Numbered from the stretch's first letter, positions 37,082 through 45,986 are shown. The stretch: 64,000 nucleotides of DNA from Streptomyces sp. CNQ-509 (GCF_001011035.1 NZ_CP011492.1:7433447-7497446), one strand, 5' to 3'. Translations and numbers: made by a program. The notes: generated from the letters alone by a model not told the origin.

Positions 37082-38208
37082 TCACCGGCCTGGAGAGCGA
37101 GGAGCTCCTGGATCCGCGATCCGCGACAGCACAGGTGCCGGGTCCGTACCGGCCCCGCATCCTCGGGGTGGGCACCGCCGCCACCCCCACGACGTACACC
37201 CAGCAGGAGGTGCTCGACGCCTTCGGCATCACCGACCCCAGAATCAGCTCCGTCTTCCTCAACAGCGCGATAGAGCGGCGCCATCTGACGCTGCCCGCCC
37301 CCGACGAGCACGGAGTCCGGCACTCCGAGCCGCAGGGCGACCTGCTCGACAAGCACAAGGCCACCGCGATCGAGATGGGCGCGCAAGCCCTCCGCGCCTG
37401 CCTGAAGAGCGCCGGCCACGAGCTGTCGGACCTGCGCCACCTCTGCTGCGTGACGTCCACCGGCTTCCTCACCCCCGGGCTCAGCGCGCTGCTGATCCGC
37501 GAGTTGGGCATCGACCGGCACTGCAGCCGCTCCGACATCGTCGGCATGGGCTGCAACGCGGGGCTGAACGCGCTGAACGTCGTCAGCGGCTGGTCCGCCG
37601 CCCACCCGGGCGAACTCGCCGTCGTCCTCTGTGCCGAAGCCTGCTCCGCGGCGTACGCGTTCGACGAGACCATGCGCACCGCCGTCGTCAACAGCCTCTT
37701 CGGCGACGGCGCCGCCGCCGTCGCGCTCATGTCCGGCGCGGCCTTTGTGAGCCCCGACGGCGCCCGCGGCCCGGACGTGCTGAAGTTCGCCAGTTGCCTC
37801 ATCCCCGAGGCGCTGGAGGCGATGCGCTACGACTGGGACCGCGACCAGGACCGGTTCAGCTTCTTCCTCGACCCGCTGATCCCGTACGTCGTCGGCGCCC
37901 ACGCCGAACTCGTCGTCGACCGGCTGCTGGAGGACACCGGCCTGCGCCGCAGCGACATCCGGCACTGGCTGGTGCACTCCGGCGGCAAGAAGGTGATCGA
38001 CGCCGTCGTCGTCAACCTCGGACTCACCCGCCACGACGTCCGCCACACGGTCGGCGTGCTGCGCGACTACGGCAACGTCTCGAGCGGCTCCTTCCTGTTC
38101 TCGTACGAGCGGCTGCTCGACGAGGACGTCACCCACCCCGGAGACCACGGCGTGCTCATGACCATGGGCCCGGGCTCCACGATCGAAACGGCCCTGGTCC
38201 GATGGTGA
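37060..38208 (+). CDS. dpgA: 3,5-dihydroxyphenylacetyl-CoA synthase (type III PKS)
   Basis: 382 residues of the chalcone-synthase family. Active-site Cys lies in DIVGMGCNAGLNAL, His in FFLDPLIPYVVGAH or nearby, and Asn/His in the C-terminal VLRDYGNVSSGSFLF loop. Joins four malonyl-CoA units into the 3,5-dihydroxyphenylacetyl skeleton. GTG 37060 gives an N-terminus MGVD like known DpgA proteins; ATG 37078 is an alternative with a GGGGGTGG upstream. First of three tightly packed dpg genes. Confidence 0.94.
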   Translation: MGVDLPMITGLESEELLDPRSATAQVPGPYRPRILGVGTAATPTTYTQQEVLDAFGITDPRISSVFLNSAIERRHLTLPAPDEHGVRHSEPQGDLLDKHKATAIEMGAQALRACLKSAGHELSDLRHLCCVTSTGFLTPGLSALLIRELGIDRHCSRSDIVGMGCNAGLNALNVVSGWSAAHPGELAVVLCAEACSAAYAFDETMRTAVVNSLFGDGAAAVALMSGAAFVSPDGARGPDVLKFASCLIPEALEAMRYDWDRDQDRFSFFLDPLIPYVVGAHAELVVDRLLEDTGLRRSDIRHWLVHSGGKKVIDAVVVNLGLTRHDVRHTVGVLRDYGNVSSGSFLFSYERLLDEDVTHPGDHGVLMTMGPGSTIETALVRW

Positions 38209-38222
38209 GAGCGGAGGATGCG

Positions 38223-38885
38223 ATGAGCGACACGCTCACGCTGAGAATCGACGGGGCCGAGCCGCTGACGGCCGGGGCAGTCAAGGAATTGGCCGCCGTC
38301 TGCGACGAGGCGGAGGACGGCGAGGGCACCGGCGTGGTCACGGTGTACGTCACCGGGACCCCCGGGCCGGGCTGGACCCGGGGGGTTGACGTCCAACTGG
38401 TCAGCAAGTGGGAGCGGGCGCTGCGCCGGCTCGAACGGCTGCCGGCGGCCACGGTCGCGGTCGCCCGCGGCGACTGCGGCGGCACCGCGCTCGACGCCTT
38501 CCTCGCCGCCGACATCCGCGTCGCCACCCCCGGCACCCGGCTGCTCGTCGCCCGGGACGGGGAGGCCACCTGGCCCGGAATGGCGGGTTACCGGCTCGTC
38601 CAGCTGGCCGGCGCGGCCGGCGTCCGCCGGGCCGTGCTCTTCGGCCTGCCCATCGACGCCACCGAGGCACAGGCGCTGGGCCTCGTCGACGACCTGGCCG
38701 CGGACCCCGCGAGCGGCGTCGCCGCGGCCGCCGGGATGGCCAGCGGGCTGTCCGGCAAGGAAGTCGCCATCCGCCGGCAGTTGCTCTTCGACGCCACCAC
38801 GACCAGCTTCGAAGACGCACTCGGCCGGCACCTCGCCGCCTGCGACCGGTCGCTGCGCGCGGACGCCGCCCGGGTGGACTCGTGA
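38223..38885 (+). CDS. dpgB: Enoyl-CoA hydratase-like Dpg protein
   Basis: 220 residues, a short crotonase-fold protein. Recognisable as DpgB by size, order and GDCGGTALDAFLAADIRVATPGTRL, followed by WPGMAGYRLVQLAGAAGVRRAVLFGLPIDA. DpgB raises the yield of DpgA and, with DpgD, helps dehydrate and aromatise the intermediate. ATG 38223 has GGAGG seven bases upstream and follows the dpgA stop by 14 bp. Its stop overlaps the dpgC start (GTGA). Confidence 0.9.
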   Translation: MSDTLTLRIDGAEPLTAGAVKELAAVCDEAEDGEGTGVVTVYVTGTPGPGWTRGVDVQLVSKWERALRRLERLPAATVAVARGDCGGTALDAFLAADIRVATPGTRLLVARDGEATWPGMAGYRLVQLAGAAGVRRAVLFGLPIDATEAQALGLVDDLAADPASGVAAAAGMASGLSGKEVAIRRQLLFDATTTSFEDALGRHLAACDRSLRADAARVDS

Positions 38886-40186
38886 TCGGGGACGTACGGG
38901 CGGTCACCGCCCGCGACGGCTGGGCCGGCGTCGGCGCGGCGCTCGCCCGCGCCGAGGAGTCGATCGCGGCACTGCCGCCTCCCGACGCCCGCACGGCCGC
39001 CCAGCGGACCCGCGCCGCCGGTGTACAAGACGAGGCCCGTGCGCTGCGCACCGCCTTCCTCGACACCCACGTGGACGCCGTCTACGATCGGCTCACCGAA
39101 GGCCGCACCACACCCCTGCGGCTCGCCGACCTGGTCTCCGCCGCGGCCGTCGCGTACCCCGGCCTCGTACCCACCGCCGGGCAACTGGCCGCCGAGCGCA
39201 AAAGGCTCCAGGCCGGCAAGGAAGGCCACGAGATCGACCAGGGCATCTTCCTGCGGGCCGTGCTCGCCTCCCCTGTCGCCGGCGCCCACCTGCTCGACGC
39301 CATGCTGCGCCCCACGCCCCGCGCGCTGGAACTGCTCCCGCGGTTCACCGAGACCGGCCTGGTCGACACCCGCTCCGTCCGGCTCGAACGGCGCGACGGC
39401 GCGGCGCATCTGACGATGCACCGCGACGACTGCCTCAACGCCGAGGACGAGCAGCAGGTCGACGACATGGAGACCGCCGTCGACCTCGCGCTCCTCGACC
39501 CCGGCGTCCGGGTCGCGGTGCTGCGCGGCGGCGAGATGACCCATCCGCGCTACCGCGGCAAGCGCGTCTTCAGCTCCGGCATCAACCTCAAGAGCCTGCA
39601 CGCGGGCGACATCTCGCTGGTGGGCTTCCTGCTCCGCCGCGAGCTGGGCTACATCCACAAGATCGTCCGCGGGGTGCGCGGCGTCGGCGGCGCATCCTGG
39701 CACTCCCGCACCGTGGAGAAACCCTGGATCGCGGCGGTCGACACCTTCGCCATCGGCGGCGGCATGCAACTGCTCCTCGTCTGCGACCACGTGCTCGCCG
39801 CCTCGGACGCGTACGTGTCCCTGCCCGCCGCCCGCGAGGGCATCGTGCCGGGCGCCGGGAACCTCCGGCTCGGCCGGCACACTGGCCCGCGGATCTCCCG
39901 CCAGGTCATCCTCCAGGACCGCCGGCTGCCCGCGACCGACCCCGACGCACGGCTGGTCCTGGACGAGGTGGTGGAACCGGCCGCGATGGACGACGCGATC
40001 GCCGCCGCCGTCGACCGGCTCGGCGGCCCCGCCGTCGTACCCAACCGGCACATGCTCAACGTCGCCGAGGAGCCGGCGGCCGAGTTCCGGCGCTACATGG
40101 CCGAGTTCGCGCTCCAGCAGGCCCTGCGGATCCACGGCGCGGACGTCGTCGGCAAGGTCGGCAGATTCACGCAACGGTCGGCATGA
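38882..40186 (+). CDS. dpgC: 3,5-dihydroxyphenylacetyl-CoA dioxygenase
   Basis: 434 residues. Helical N-terminal region, then a crotonase core with the oxyanion segment FSSGINLKSLHAGDIS and SWHSRTVEKPWIAAVDTFAIGGGMQLLLVCDHVLA, PAAREGIVPGAGNLRLGRHTG. DpgC oxidises 3,5-dihydroxyphenylacetyl-CoA to 3,5-dihydroxyphenylglyoxylate with O2 but no metal or cofactor. Starts by GTGA overlap with dpgB. Immediately followed by a 15-bp terminator hairpin where many clusters carry dpgD. Confidence 0.94.
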   Translation: MIGDVRAVTARDGWAGVGAALARAEESIAALPPPDARTAAQRTRAAGVQDEARALRTAFLDTHVDAVYDRLTEGRTTPLRLADLVSAAAVAYPGLVPTAGQLAAERKRLQAGKEGHEIDQGIFLRAVLASPVAGAHLLDAMLRPTPRALELLPRFTETGLVDTRSVRLERRDGAAHLTMHRDDCLNAEDEQQVDDMETAVDLALLDPGVRVAVLRGGEMTHPRYRGKRVFSSGINLKSLHAGDISLVGFLLRRELGYIHKIVRGVRGVGGASWHSRTVEKPWIAAVDTFAIGGGMQLLLVCDHVLAASDAYVSLPAAREGIVPGAGNLRLGRHTGPRISRQVILQDRRLPATDPDARLVLDEVVEPAAMDDAIAAAVDRLGGPAVVPNRHMLNVAEEPAAEFRRYMAEFALQQALRIHGADVVGKVGRFTQRSA

Positions 40187-40191
40187 CCACC

Positions 40192-40225
40192 GTCCGCGGC
40201 AGCCGGACGCCCGGCTGCCGCGGAC
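40192..40225 (+). terminator. Terminator hairpin after dpgC
   Basis: Perfect 15-bp stem (GTCCGCGGCAGCCGG and its complement) with loop ACGC, six bases after the dpgC stop. Probably ends the hpgT-dpgABC transcript or limits read-through to the hydrolase gene. Confidence 0.8.
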
Positions 40226-40268
40226 GCAGCCGCCGCCGTAGCGCCACCGGCCGCCGCAGGCCCCTGAG

Positions 40269-40313
40269 ACCGCCCGCAGGAAAACCGCCCGCAGGAAAAC
40301 CGCCCGCAGGAAA
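40269..40313 (+). repeat. Three tandem 15-bp repeats
   Basis: ACCGCCCGCAGGAAA three times without a gap, ending 13 bp before the hydrolase start. Each copy carries CAGGAAA, and the last runs into AGGAGCG, the likely ribosome site. An ORF (40183-40329) reads through hairpin and repeats with overlapping stop and start at both ends, but its Arg-rich product looks accidental. Confidence 0.85.
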
Positions 40314-40325
40314 GGAGCGAGCCCG

Positions 40326-41129
40326 ATGACCACCGCCAGGATCAACGGGATCACCCTCGGCTTCGACGACCACGGCGCAGGGGAACCGGTCGTCATGGTC
40401 ACCGGCACCGGCGCCCCCGGGCGGATCTGGCGCACCCACCAGGTGCCCGCCCTCACCGCCGCCGGCCACAGGGTGATCACCGTCGACAACCGCGGCATGC
40501 CCCCGAGCGACCCCTGCCCCGAAGGCTTCACCCTTGCCGACATGGCCGCCGACACCGCCGGGCTCATCGAGCACCTGGACCTCGCGCCGTGCCGCGTCGT
40601 CGGGTTCTCCCTCGGCGCGAGCATCGTCCAGGAACTCCTCCTCGCCCGCCCCGAACTGGTCCGGCAGGCCGTCCTCATGGCGCCCACCGGGCGCGCCGAC
40701 GGCCTGGTCTCGGCCATGACCGCCGCCGAACTCGACCTCTGCGACAGCGGCGTGAAGCTCCCCCCGCGCTACGCCGCCTACGTCAACGCCCTCCAGAACC
40801 TCTCCCCGCAGACGCTGAACGACGAGGCGACCCTTCGGGACTGGCTCGACGTCTTCGAGCTGACGGCCGTCGACATGTCGGCTTTCCGCGGGCAACTGGA
40901 GCTGCAGACGACGGTCGACCGACTCGGTGCGTACCCGCGCATATCCCGCCCCTGCCTGGTCATCGGCTTCGGCGACGACCTCGTCATCCGCCCGCACCTG
41001 TCACGCGAGGTCGCCGCCGCCATTCCCGACGCCGCCTATGTCGAGATTCCCGGCTGCGGCCACTACGGCTACCTGGAGCGGCCGGACGCCGTCAACGCGG
41101 CGGTCCTCGACTTCTTCGCCGCCGCCTGA
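40326..41129 (+). CDS. Alpha/beta hydrolase, Bhp-like thioesterase
   Basis: 267 residues, alpha/beta fold. Nucleophile Ser in GFSLGASIVQE, Asp in IGFGDDLVIRPH, His in GCGHYGYLERPD, so the triad is complete. It resembles the Bhp-type hydrolases of glycopeptide clusters (VTVDNRGMPPSDPCPEGFTLADMAADTAGLIEHLDL), one of which releases beta-hydroxytyrosine from a carrier protein. Here no beta-hydroxytyrosine P450 or carrier is in view, so it may hydrolyse a Dpg-pathway CoA ester or act as editing thioesterase. ATG 40326 follows AAAGGAG. Confidence 0.87.
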   Translation: MTTARINGITLGFDDHGAGEPVVMVTGTGAPGRIWRTHQVPALTAAGHRVITVDNRGMPPSDPCPEGFTLADMAADTAGLIEHLDLAPCRVVGFSLGASIVQELLLARPELVRQAVLMAPTGRADGLVSAMTAAELDLCDSGVKLPPRYAAYVNALQNLSPQTLNDEATLRDWLDVFELTAVDMSAFRGQLELQTTVDRLGAYPRISRPCLVIGFGDDLVIRPHLSREVAAAIPDAAYVEIPGCGHYGYLERPDAVNAAVLDFFAAA

Positions 41130-41374
41130 ACCCGCCTCCCGCCCTCACCACCAGCAGGAAGGCACGGCCGGAACCCGTCCGCTGAAACCCCGGCCCTACA
41201 CCCGGCCGCGCTAGTCTGAAGGCGCTTCCAACCGAGTACGGGACACGACGAAGTGAAGCGCTGTGACCGCAGTGTGACGCAAGGTGGGGGATCGTCAGCC
41301 GTGACGGCCGTTCTCGAATGCCCGTCCGCCGCATCCTCTCCATGCGCCCGCGAGACCTCCGGCAGGTGCCGCTG
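41130..41374 (+). promoter_or_regulatory. Promoter region of the two-component system
   Basis: 245 bases without a gene. Two direct TGTGAC repeats (41262 and 41273, 11 bp apart, one helical turn) resemble an OmpR-type response-regulator site and suggest autoregulation. A possible -10 (TAGTCT) is near 41211. An in-frame ATG at 41318 would extend the regulator by 19 residues. Confidence 0.4.
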
Positions 41375-42028
41375 ATGAGGGTTCTGGTAGTCGAAGACCA
41401 CGCCGAGCTGGCCGACTCGGTGGCACGGGTGCTGCGCCGGGAGGGTATGGCCGTCGATGTCGTGTACGACGGATCCGACGCGCTGGAGCGCACGATGACC
41501 GTCGACTACGACGTCGTCGTCCTCGACCGCGACCTCCCCGGCGTCCACGGCGACGAGGTGTGCAAGGAACTGGTCTCCCAGCCCCACCACGCGCGGGTGC
41601 TGATGCTCACCGCCTCCGGGACGATCATCGACCGCGTCGAGGGACTGAACCTCGGCGCCGACGACTATCTGCCCAAGCCCTTCGCCTACGCCGAGCTGGT
41701 CGCCCGGCTGCGGGCCCTCGCCCGCCGCGCCCAGCCCGCCGTCCCCCCGGTGCTGGAGCACGGCGACCTCCGGCTCGACCCCGCCCAGCGCTTCGCCACC
41801 CGCGGCGGCGAACGGCTGACGCTCACCCCGAAGGAACTCGCCGTCCTGGAGTGCCTGCTCTCCGCCCAGGGCCGCGTGGTCTCGGCGGAGGAGCTTCTCG
41901 AACGCGTCTGGGACGAGGCGGCCGACCCGTTCACCACCACGGTGAAGACCACGATCAACCGCCTGCGCTCCAAGCTCGGTCTGCCCCCGGTGATCGAGAC
42001 GGTGCCGCGGAGCGGCTACCGGATTTGA
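41375..42028 (+). CDS. OmpR-family response regulator, VanR-like
   Basis: 217 residues. Receiver (1-115) with phospho-acceptor Asp51 in VVVLDRDLPGVHGDE and Lys in DDYLPKPFAYAEL, then a winged-helix output domain (about 125-215: LTPKELAVLECLLSAQGRVVSAEELLERVWDE, TTVKTTINRLRSKLG). Start ATG 41375 gives the standard length and begins MRVLVVEDH. Paired with the sensor 9 bp downstream. VanRS-type pairs are standard in glycopeptide clusters, where they switch on vanHAX; no vanHAX genes are in this window. Confidence 0.92.
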   Translation: MRVLVVEDHAELADSVARVLRREGMAVDVVYDGSDALERTMTVDYDVVVLDRDLPGVHGDEVCKELVSQPHHARVLMLTASGTIIDRVEGLNLGADDYLPKPFAYAELVARLRALARRAQPAVPPVLEHGDLRLDPAQRFATRGGERLTLTPKELAVLECLLSAQGRVVSAEELLERVWDEAADPFTTTVKTTINRLRSKLGLPPVIETVPRSGYRI

Positions 42029-42037
42029 GGTACGCCC

Positions 42038-43339
42038 ATGGGGCTGTCGCGACCGCACCTGGCCGTCCTGAAGCGCGTCGGCGCCCTGTCCGCACAGCTC
42101 ACACCCCGGCGGGTCCGGGTGCGCCTCACCCTCCTGTACGGCTCGCTGTTCGTCCTCTCCGGCGCCGTGCTGCTGGCGATCACGTACCTCCTCGTCGCCC
42201 GCCCCTCCGGCGGGCTGGTGACCTTCAAGGACGTGCAGTACGGCTCCGCCCAGTCCTCCGCGCAGGCGGACACCCGCACCTACCGGCTCGACGAGGATCT
42301 CGGCAGCCAGGAGAGCGGCATCGTCGAGGGGATGCGCCAGCAGGCGTGGCATCAGCGGGAGGCGATGCTCGACCGGCTGCTCATGCAGTCCGGGCTCGCC
42401 CTCGCCATCATGTCGGTCATCGCCATCGGCCTCGGCTGGGTGGTCGCCGGCCGCGTCCTGCGCCCCCTGCGGACCATGACGAGCACCATCCGCCACATCT
42501 CCGCGCGCAACCTGCACGAGCGCCTGGTCACCGGCGGCCCGCCCGACGAGCTGAAGGACCTCGCCGACACCGTCAACGGGCTGCTCGGCAGGCTGGAGAC
42601 GGCGCTCGAATCGCAGAAGAGGTTCGTCGCCAACGCGGCCCACGAGCTGCGCACACCCCTCACCCTCGAACACGCGCTGCTGGAGGAAACCCTCATCGAC
42701 CGCGGCGCCACCCTCGAGTCCTTCCGCGCCAACTTCGAGCGGCTGCTGACGATCAGCAAACAGCAGGCCACGCTCCTGGAGTCGCTCCTCACCCTCTCCA
42801 GCAGCGACCGGGGTCTGGAGAGCCAGGAACCGCTCGACCTCGCCGCGCTCACCCACGAGGTCCTGCCCGCCTTCCGGCCGGAGATCGGCCGGCGCGAGCT
42901 GGCCGTCCGCTCGGCCGTCGAACCGGCCCGCATCTCCGGCGACTCGGCCCTCATCCACCGCCTGGTGGCCAACCTCCTCGACAACGCGATCGACTACAAC
43001 GTTCCCGGCGGCAGCGTCGAGATCGCCACGGGAGTACGGGACGGGGGCGCCTACCTCTCCGTCCGCAACACCGGCGCCGCGGTGCCGCCGGACCAGGTCG
43101 AGCGCCTTTTCCACCCCTTCCAGCGGCTCCGCCGCACCGCCGGTGACGGCCACCACGGGCTGGGCCTGTCGATCGTCCGCTCCATCGCCACCGCCCACGG
43201 CGCCACGCTCACCGCCGAGGCCAGAGCCGGGGGCGGGCTGGCCGTGACCGTCGCCTTCCCGCTGCGCGACGACGGGCCGGGCGAGAACGTCCGGGTGGCC
43301 AAGCTCGCGGAGCCCGGCACCGCGCCGGCCCATTTCTGA
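42038..43339 (+). CDS. Sensor histidine kinase, VanS-like
   Basis: 433 residues. Two membrane helices (about 27-52 and 122-145) flank a ~70-residue extracellular sensor rich in charged residues, then HAMP (VLRPLRTMTSTIRHIS), HisKA with His in NAAHELRTPLTLEHALLEE, and HATPase with N box LLDNAIDYN and G box GLGLSIVRSIA. GAGGT precedes ATG 42038. Expected to sense cell-envelope stress or the cluster's own product. It ends 149 bp before mbtH, where box C begins the next transcript. Confidence 0.92.
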   Translation: MGLSRPHLAVLKRVGALSAQLTPRRVRVRLTLLYGSLFVLSGAVLLAITYLLVARPSGGLVTFKDVQYGSAQSSAQADTRTYRLDEDLGSQESGIVEGMRQQAWHQREAMLDRLLMQSGLALAIMSVIAIGLGWVVAGRVLRPLRTMTSTIRHISARNLHERLVTGGPPDELKDLADTVNGLLGRLETALESQKRFVANAAHELRTPLTLEHALLEETLIDRGATLESFRANFERLLTISKQQATLLESLLTLSSSDRGLESQEPLDLAALTHEVLPAFRPEIGRRELAVRSAVEPARISGDSALIHRLVANLLDNAIDYNVPGGSVEIATGVRDGGAYLSVRNTGAAVPPDQVERLFHPFQRLRRTAGDGHHGLGLSIVRSIATAHGATLTAEARAGGGLAVTVAFPLRDDGPGENVRVAKLAEPGTAPAHF

Positions 43340-43372
43340 GACGGCCCTTTCCGTTTCCCCCGAATAACTCCC

Positions 43373-43449
43373 GTCCAACTGCTGACAATTCACAGTTGGA
43401 CACCTTCCGGTTGTCCAACCTTGTCGCCTTCTGCCCGCCTGGTTAGTGT
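43373..43449 (+). promoter_or_regulatory. StrR/Bbr-type box C with promoter of mbtH operon
   Basis: Box: GTCCAACTG, 11 bases, CAGTTGGAC (43373-43401), a perfect 9-bp inverted repeat. Then a lone GTCCAAC (43413), -35 TTGTCG (43421-43426), a 17-bp spacer, and -10 TAGTGT (43444-43449). The box sits 19 bp upstream of the -35, the usual place for an activator. Drives mbtH, the exporter and probably the NRPS genes. Confidence 0.85.
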
Positions 43450-43488
43450 GTATTCCGACTTGAGGAAACCCCACCGACGGGAGCGGTC

Positions 43489-43719
43489 ATGGCGAATCCG
43501 TTCGACAACGAGAACGGCACTTTCCTGGTCCTGGTCAACGATGAGAACCAGCATTCCCTCTGGCCCGCCTTCGCCGAAGTCCCCGCCGGTTGGAAGTCCG
43601 TGTTCGGCGAGGAGAGCCGCAAGGCGTGCATGGACTACATCGAGGAGAACTGGACCGACATGCGGCCGAAGAGCCTGATCGACGAGATGGACAGGCAGGA
43701 GCAGGCCGCCGCCCGCTAG
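43489..43719 (+). CDS. MbtH-like NRPS accessory protein
   Basis: 76 residues, full family length. The hallmarks are all present: NPFDNENGTFLVLVNDENQHSLWP, VPAGWKSVFG, CMDYIEENWTDMRPKSL. MbtH proteins bind adenylation domains and make them soluble and active. GGGAGCGG before ATG 43489. First gene after box C, ahead of the exporter and NRPS genes, so it should serve the five adenylation domains seen here. Confidence 0.96.
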   Translation: MANPFDNENGTFLVLVNDENQHSLWPAFAEVPAGWKSVFGEESRKACMDYIEENWTDMRPKSLIDEMDRQEQAAAR

Positions 43720-43756
43720 GACGCCCCGGCCCGACGACGAACACTGGAGGTAATTC

Positions 43757-45895
43757 GTGGCCATGATTGGCGGCTCCGGGCCGGTCATCATGCGCGCCGG
43801 CGGGCCGGATTCGGTCACCAGGCAGAAGGTGAAGAAGGGTACGGCCAAGCGCATCCTTCCCTACACCCGTCCGCACCGACTCAGAATTGCGGTGCTCTTC
43901 GCGGTCACCGCGCTCAACGCGGGAATCGTGGTGGCCGTTCCCATTCTCTTCAAATACCTCATCGACAACGGCATCATGCCGCGGGACACCTCCGTCGTCG
44001 TCTGGATCTCCGTCACCGTCGCGCTCCTCTCCCTCTTGCAGACCGTCGTCGGCTTCGCCGAGGCGTGGCTCTCCGGGAAGGTCAGCGAAGGGCTCATCTA
44101 CGACCTCCGGACGGAGGTCTTCGACCACGTGCAGCGCCAGCCGCTCGGCTTCTTCACCCGCGCCCAGACCGGATCGCTGGTCAGCCGGCTCAACACCGAT
44201 GTCGTCGGCGCCCAGCAGGCGCTTACCTCCCTGCTGTCCACCGTCGTCTCCGCGGGCCTGACCGCGCTGCTCGTCCTGGGCGCGATGTTCTACCTCTCCT
44301 GGGCGATCACGCTGATCAGCCTGGTGATGCTTCCGCTCTTCATCCTCCCCGGCAAAGTCGTCGGCCATCGGCTGCAGCGCGTGATGCGCGAGCACATGCA
44401 GGTCAACGGTGAGATCGGCGCTTTCATGAGCGAGCGTTTCAACGTCACCGGGGCGCTGCTCGCCAAGCTCTACGGCCGCCCGGAGACCGAGAACGGGACG
44501 TTCGCCGACCTCGCGGGCAAGGGCCGCGACCTCGGGGTCCGCGCCTCGGTCTACTCGAAGCTGCTCTTCCTGTCGATGATGCTCGTCGGCTCCCTGTCCA
44601 CCGCGCTGGTCTACGGGCTCGGCGGCGGCCTCGTCATCGAGGGCGTCTTCCAGATCGGCACCCTGGTGGCGCTCGCCACCCTGCTCACCCGGCTGCTCGC
44701 GCCGATCAACCAACTCTCCGGCGCGCAGCGGGACATCCTGATGGCCCTGGTGAGCTTCGACCGGCTCTTCGAGATCCTCGATCTCAAGCCGCTCATCCAG
44801 GAGAGGGCGGACGCCCACGCCCTGCCCACGGTCGCCGTGAACCGAGCCACAGAAACCGGAGCCAGCGCGAACGGGGCCGGGGCGGACGGAGCCGGCACGA
44901 ACGGGGTCGCTGCGAGCGCGGCCGGTGCACCGCCGAGCGCACCGGAGATCGAGTTCTCGGGAGTCTCCTTCCGCTACCCGTCCGCGGCGGACGTCTCCCT
45001 CGCCTCCCTGGAGTCCCTCGCGGGCCCCGCACCCCAGCGCGGCGACAACTCCTGGACCCTGCGCGGCCTGAACTTCACCGCCCCCGGAGGTAAGCTCACC
45101 GCCCTCGTCGGCCCCTCCGGCGCGGGCAAGACGACCATCACCCACCTGGTGCCGCGGCTCTACGACCCGGGCGAGGGTGTCGTCCGGATCGGCGGCCACG
45201 ACCTGCGCGAGCTGACGCTGGCGTCGCTCCGCGACACCATCGGCATGGTCACGCAGGACGCCCACCTCTTCCACACCACCATCCGGCAGAACCTCCAGTA
45301 CGCCCGCCTGGACGCCACCGAGAAGGACATGATCGAAGCCTGCCGGTCGGCCCAGATCTGGAGCCTGATCGAGGCACTGCCCGACGGCCTCGACACCCTC
45401 GTCGGGGACCGCGGGTACCGGATGTCCGGCGGTGAGAAGCAGCGCATCGCCATGGCCCGGCTCCTGCTCAAGGCCCCGCCGATCGTGGTCCTCGACGAGG
45501 CGACCGCCCATCTCGACTCCGAGTCCGAGGCGGCACTGCAGCGGGCGCTTAAGACGGCGCTCACGGGCAGGACCTCGCTCGTGATCGCCCACCGGCTCTC
45601 CACGATCCGGGACGCGGACCAGATCCTGGTCATCGACCAGGGCCAGGTCCAGGAGCACGGCACCCACGACGAACTGCTCGAACTCGACGGCCTCTACGCC
45701 GAGCTGTACCGCACGCAGTTCTCCCGCCGGCCGAAGAACGACGCGCCGGCCCCGGAGATGGCCCCGGTGCCCCCGAACGGCCCGGTGCTGGACGGTCCGC
45801 CGCAGGGAATACTCATCGGCCCCGGGCCGGGAATGGGTCCCGGCCCCGGAATGGGTGGGCCCGGTCCCGTCCTGCACGGCCCGGGGCCGCGCTAG
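43757..45895 (+). CDS. ABC exporter for the peptide product
   Basis: 712 residues. Membrane domain (about 35-320, six helices) and ATPase domain: Walker A GPSGAGKTT, Q loop MVTQDAHLF, signature MSGGEKQRIA, Walker B VVLDEATAHLD, H loop AHRLST. Between them, residues ~350-395 are a low-complexity Ala/Gly/Asn/Thr linker, and the C-terminal ~60 residues are Pro/Gly/Met repeats (GPGPGMGPGPGMGGPGP). Similar exporters lie beside mbtH in glycopeptide and ramoplanin-type clusters. GTG 43757 follows GGAGG. Likely homodimeric and involved in export and self-protection. Confidence 0.92.
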   Translation: MAMIGGSGPVIMRAGGPDSVTRQKVKKGTAKRILPYTRPHRLRIAVLFAVTALNAGIVVAVPILFKYLIDNGIMPRDTSVVVWISVTVALLSLLQTVVGFAEAWLSGKVSEGLIYDLRTEVFDHVQRQPLGFFTRAQTGSLVSRLNTDVVGAQQALTSLLSTVVSAGLTALLVLGAMFYLSWAITLISLVMLPLFILPGKVVGHRLQRVMREHMQVNGEIGAFMSERFNVTGALLAKLYGRPETENGTFADLAGKGRDLGVRASVYSKLLFLSMMLVGSLSTALVYGLGGGLVIEGVFQIGTLVALATLLTRLLAPINQLSGAQRDILMALVSFDRLFEILDLKPLIQERADAHALPTVAVNRATETGASANGAGADGAGTNGVAASAAGAPPSAPEIEFSGVSFRYPSAADVSLASLESLAGPAPQRGDNSWTLRGLNFTAPGGKLTALVGPSGAGKTTITHLVPRLYDPGEGVVRIGGHDLRELTLASLRDTIGMVTQDAHLFHTTIRQNLQYARLDATEKDMIEACRSAQIWSLIEALPDGLDTLVGDRGYRMSGGEKQRIAMARLLLKAPPIVVLDEATAHLDSESEAALQRALKTALTGRTSLVIAHRLSTIRDADQILVIDQGQVQEHGTHDELLELDGLYAELYRTQFSRRPKNDAPAPEMAPVPPNGPVLDGPPQGILIGPGPGMGPGPGMGGPGPVLHGPGPR

Positions 45896-45986
45896 CCCCA
45901 CGAGTTCGTCAACCGCAGGCACAAAACGCGCAGTCCGCAATCGCCGTGAACGTCGTTGCCTGATTGAGCCAGTGGAGACCTCAGGA

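Noticed and set aside
40183..40329. 48-codon Arg-rich ORF with PPAGK repeats, coupled at both ends by ATGA
   Set aside because: It consists of a terminator hairpin plus tandem repeats, with no resemblance to a protein family; overlap at both ends is intriguing but probably accidental.
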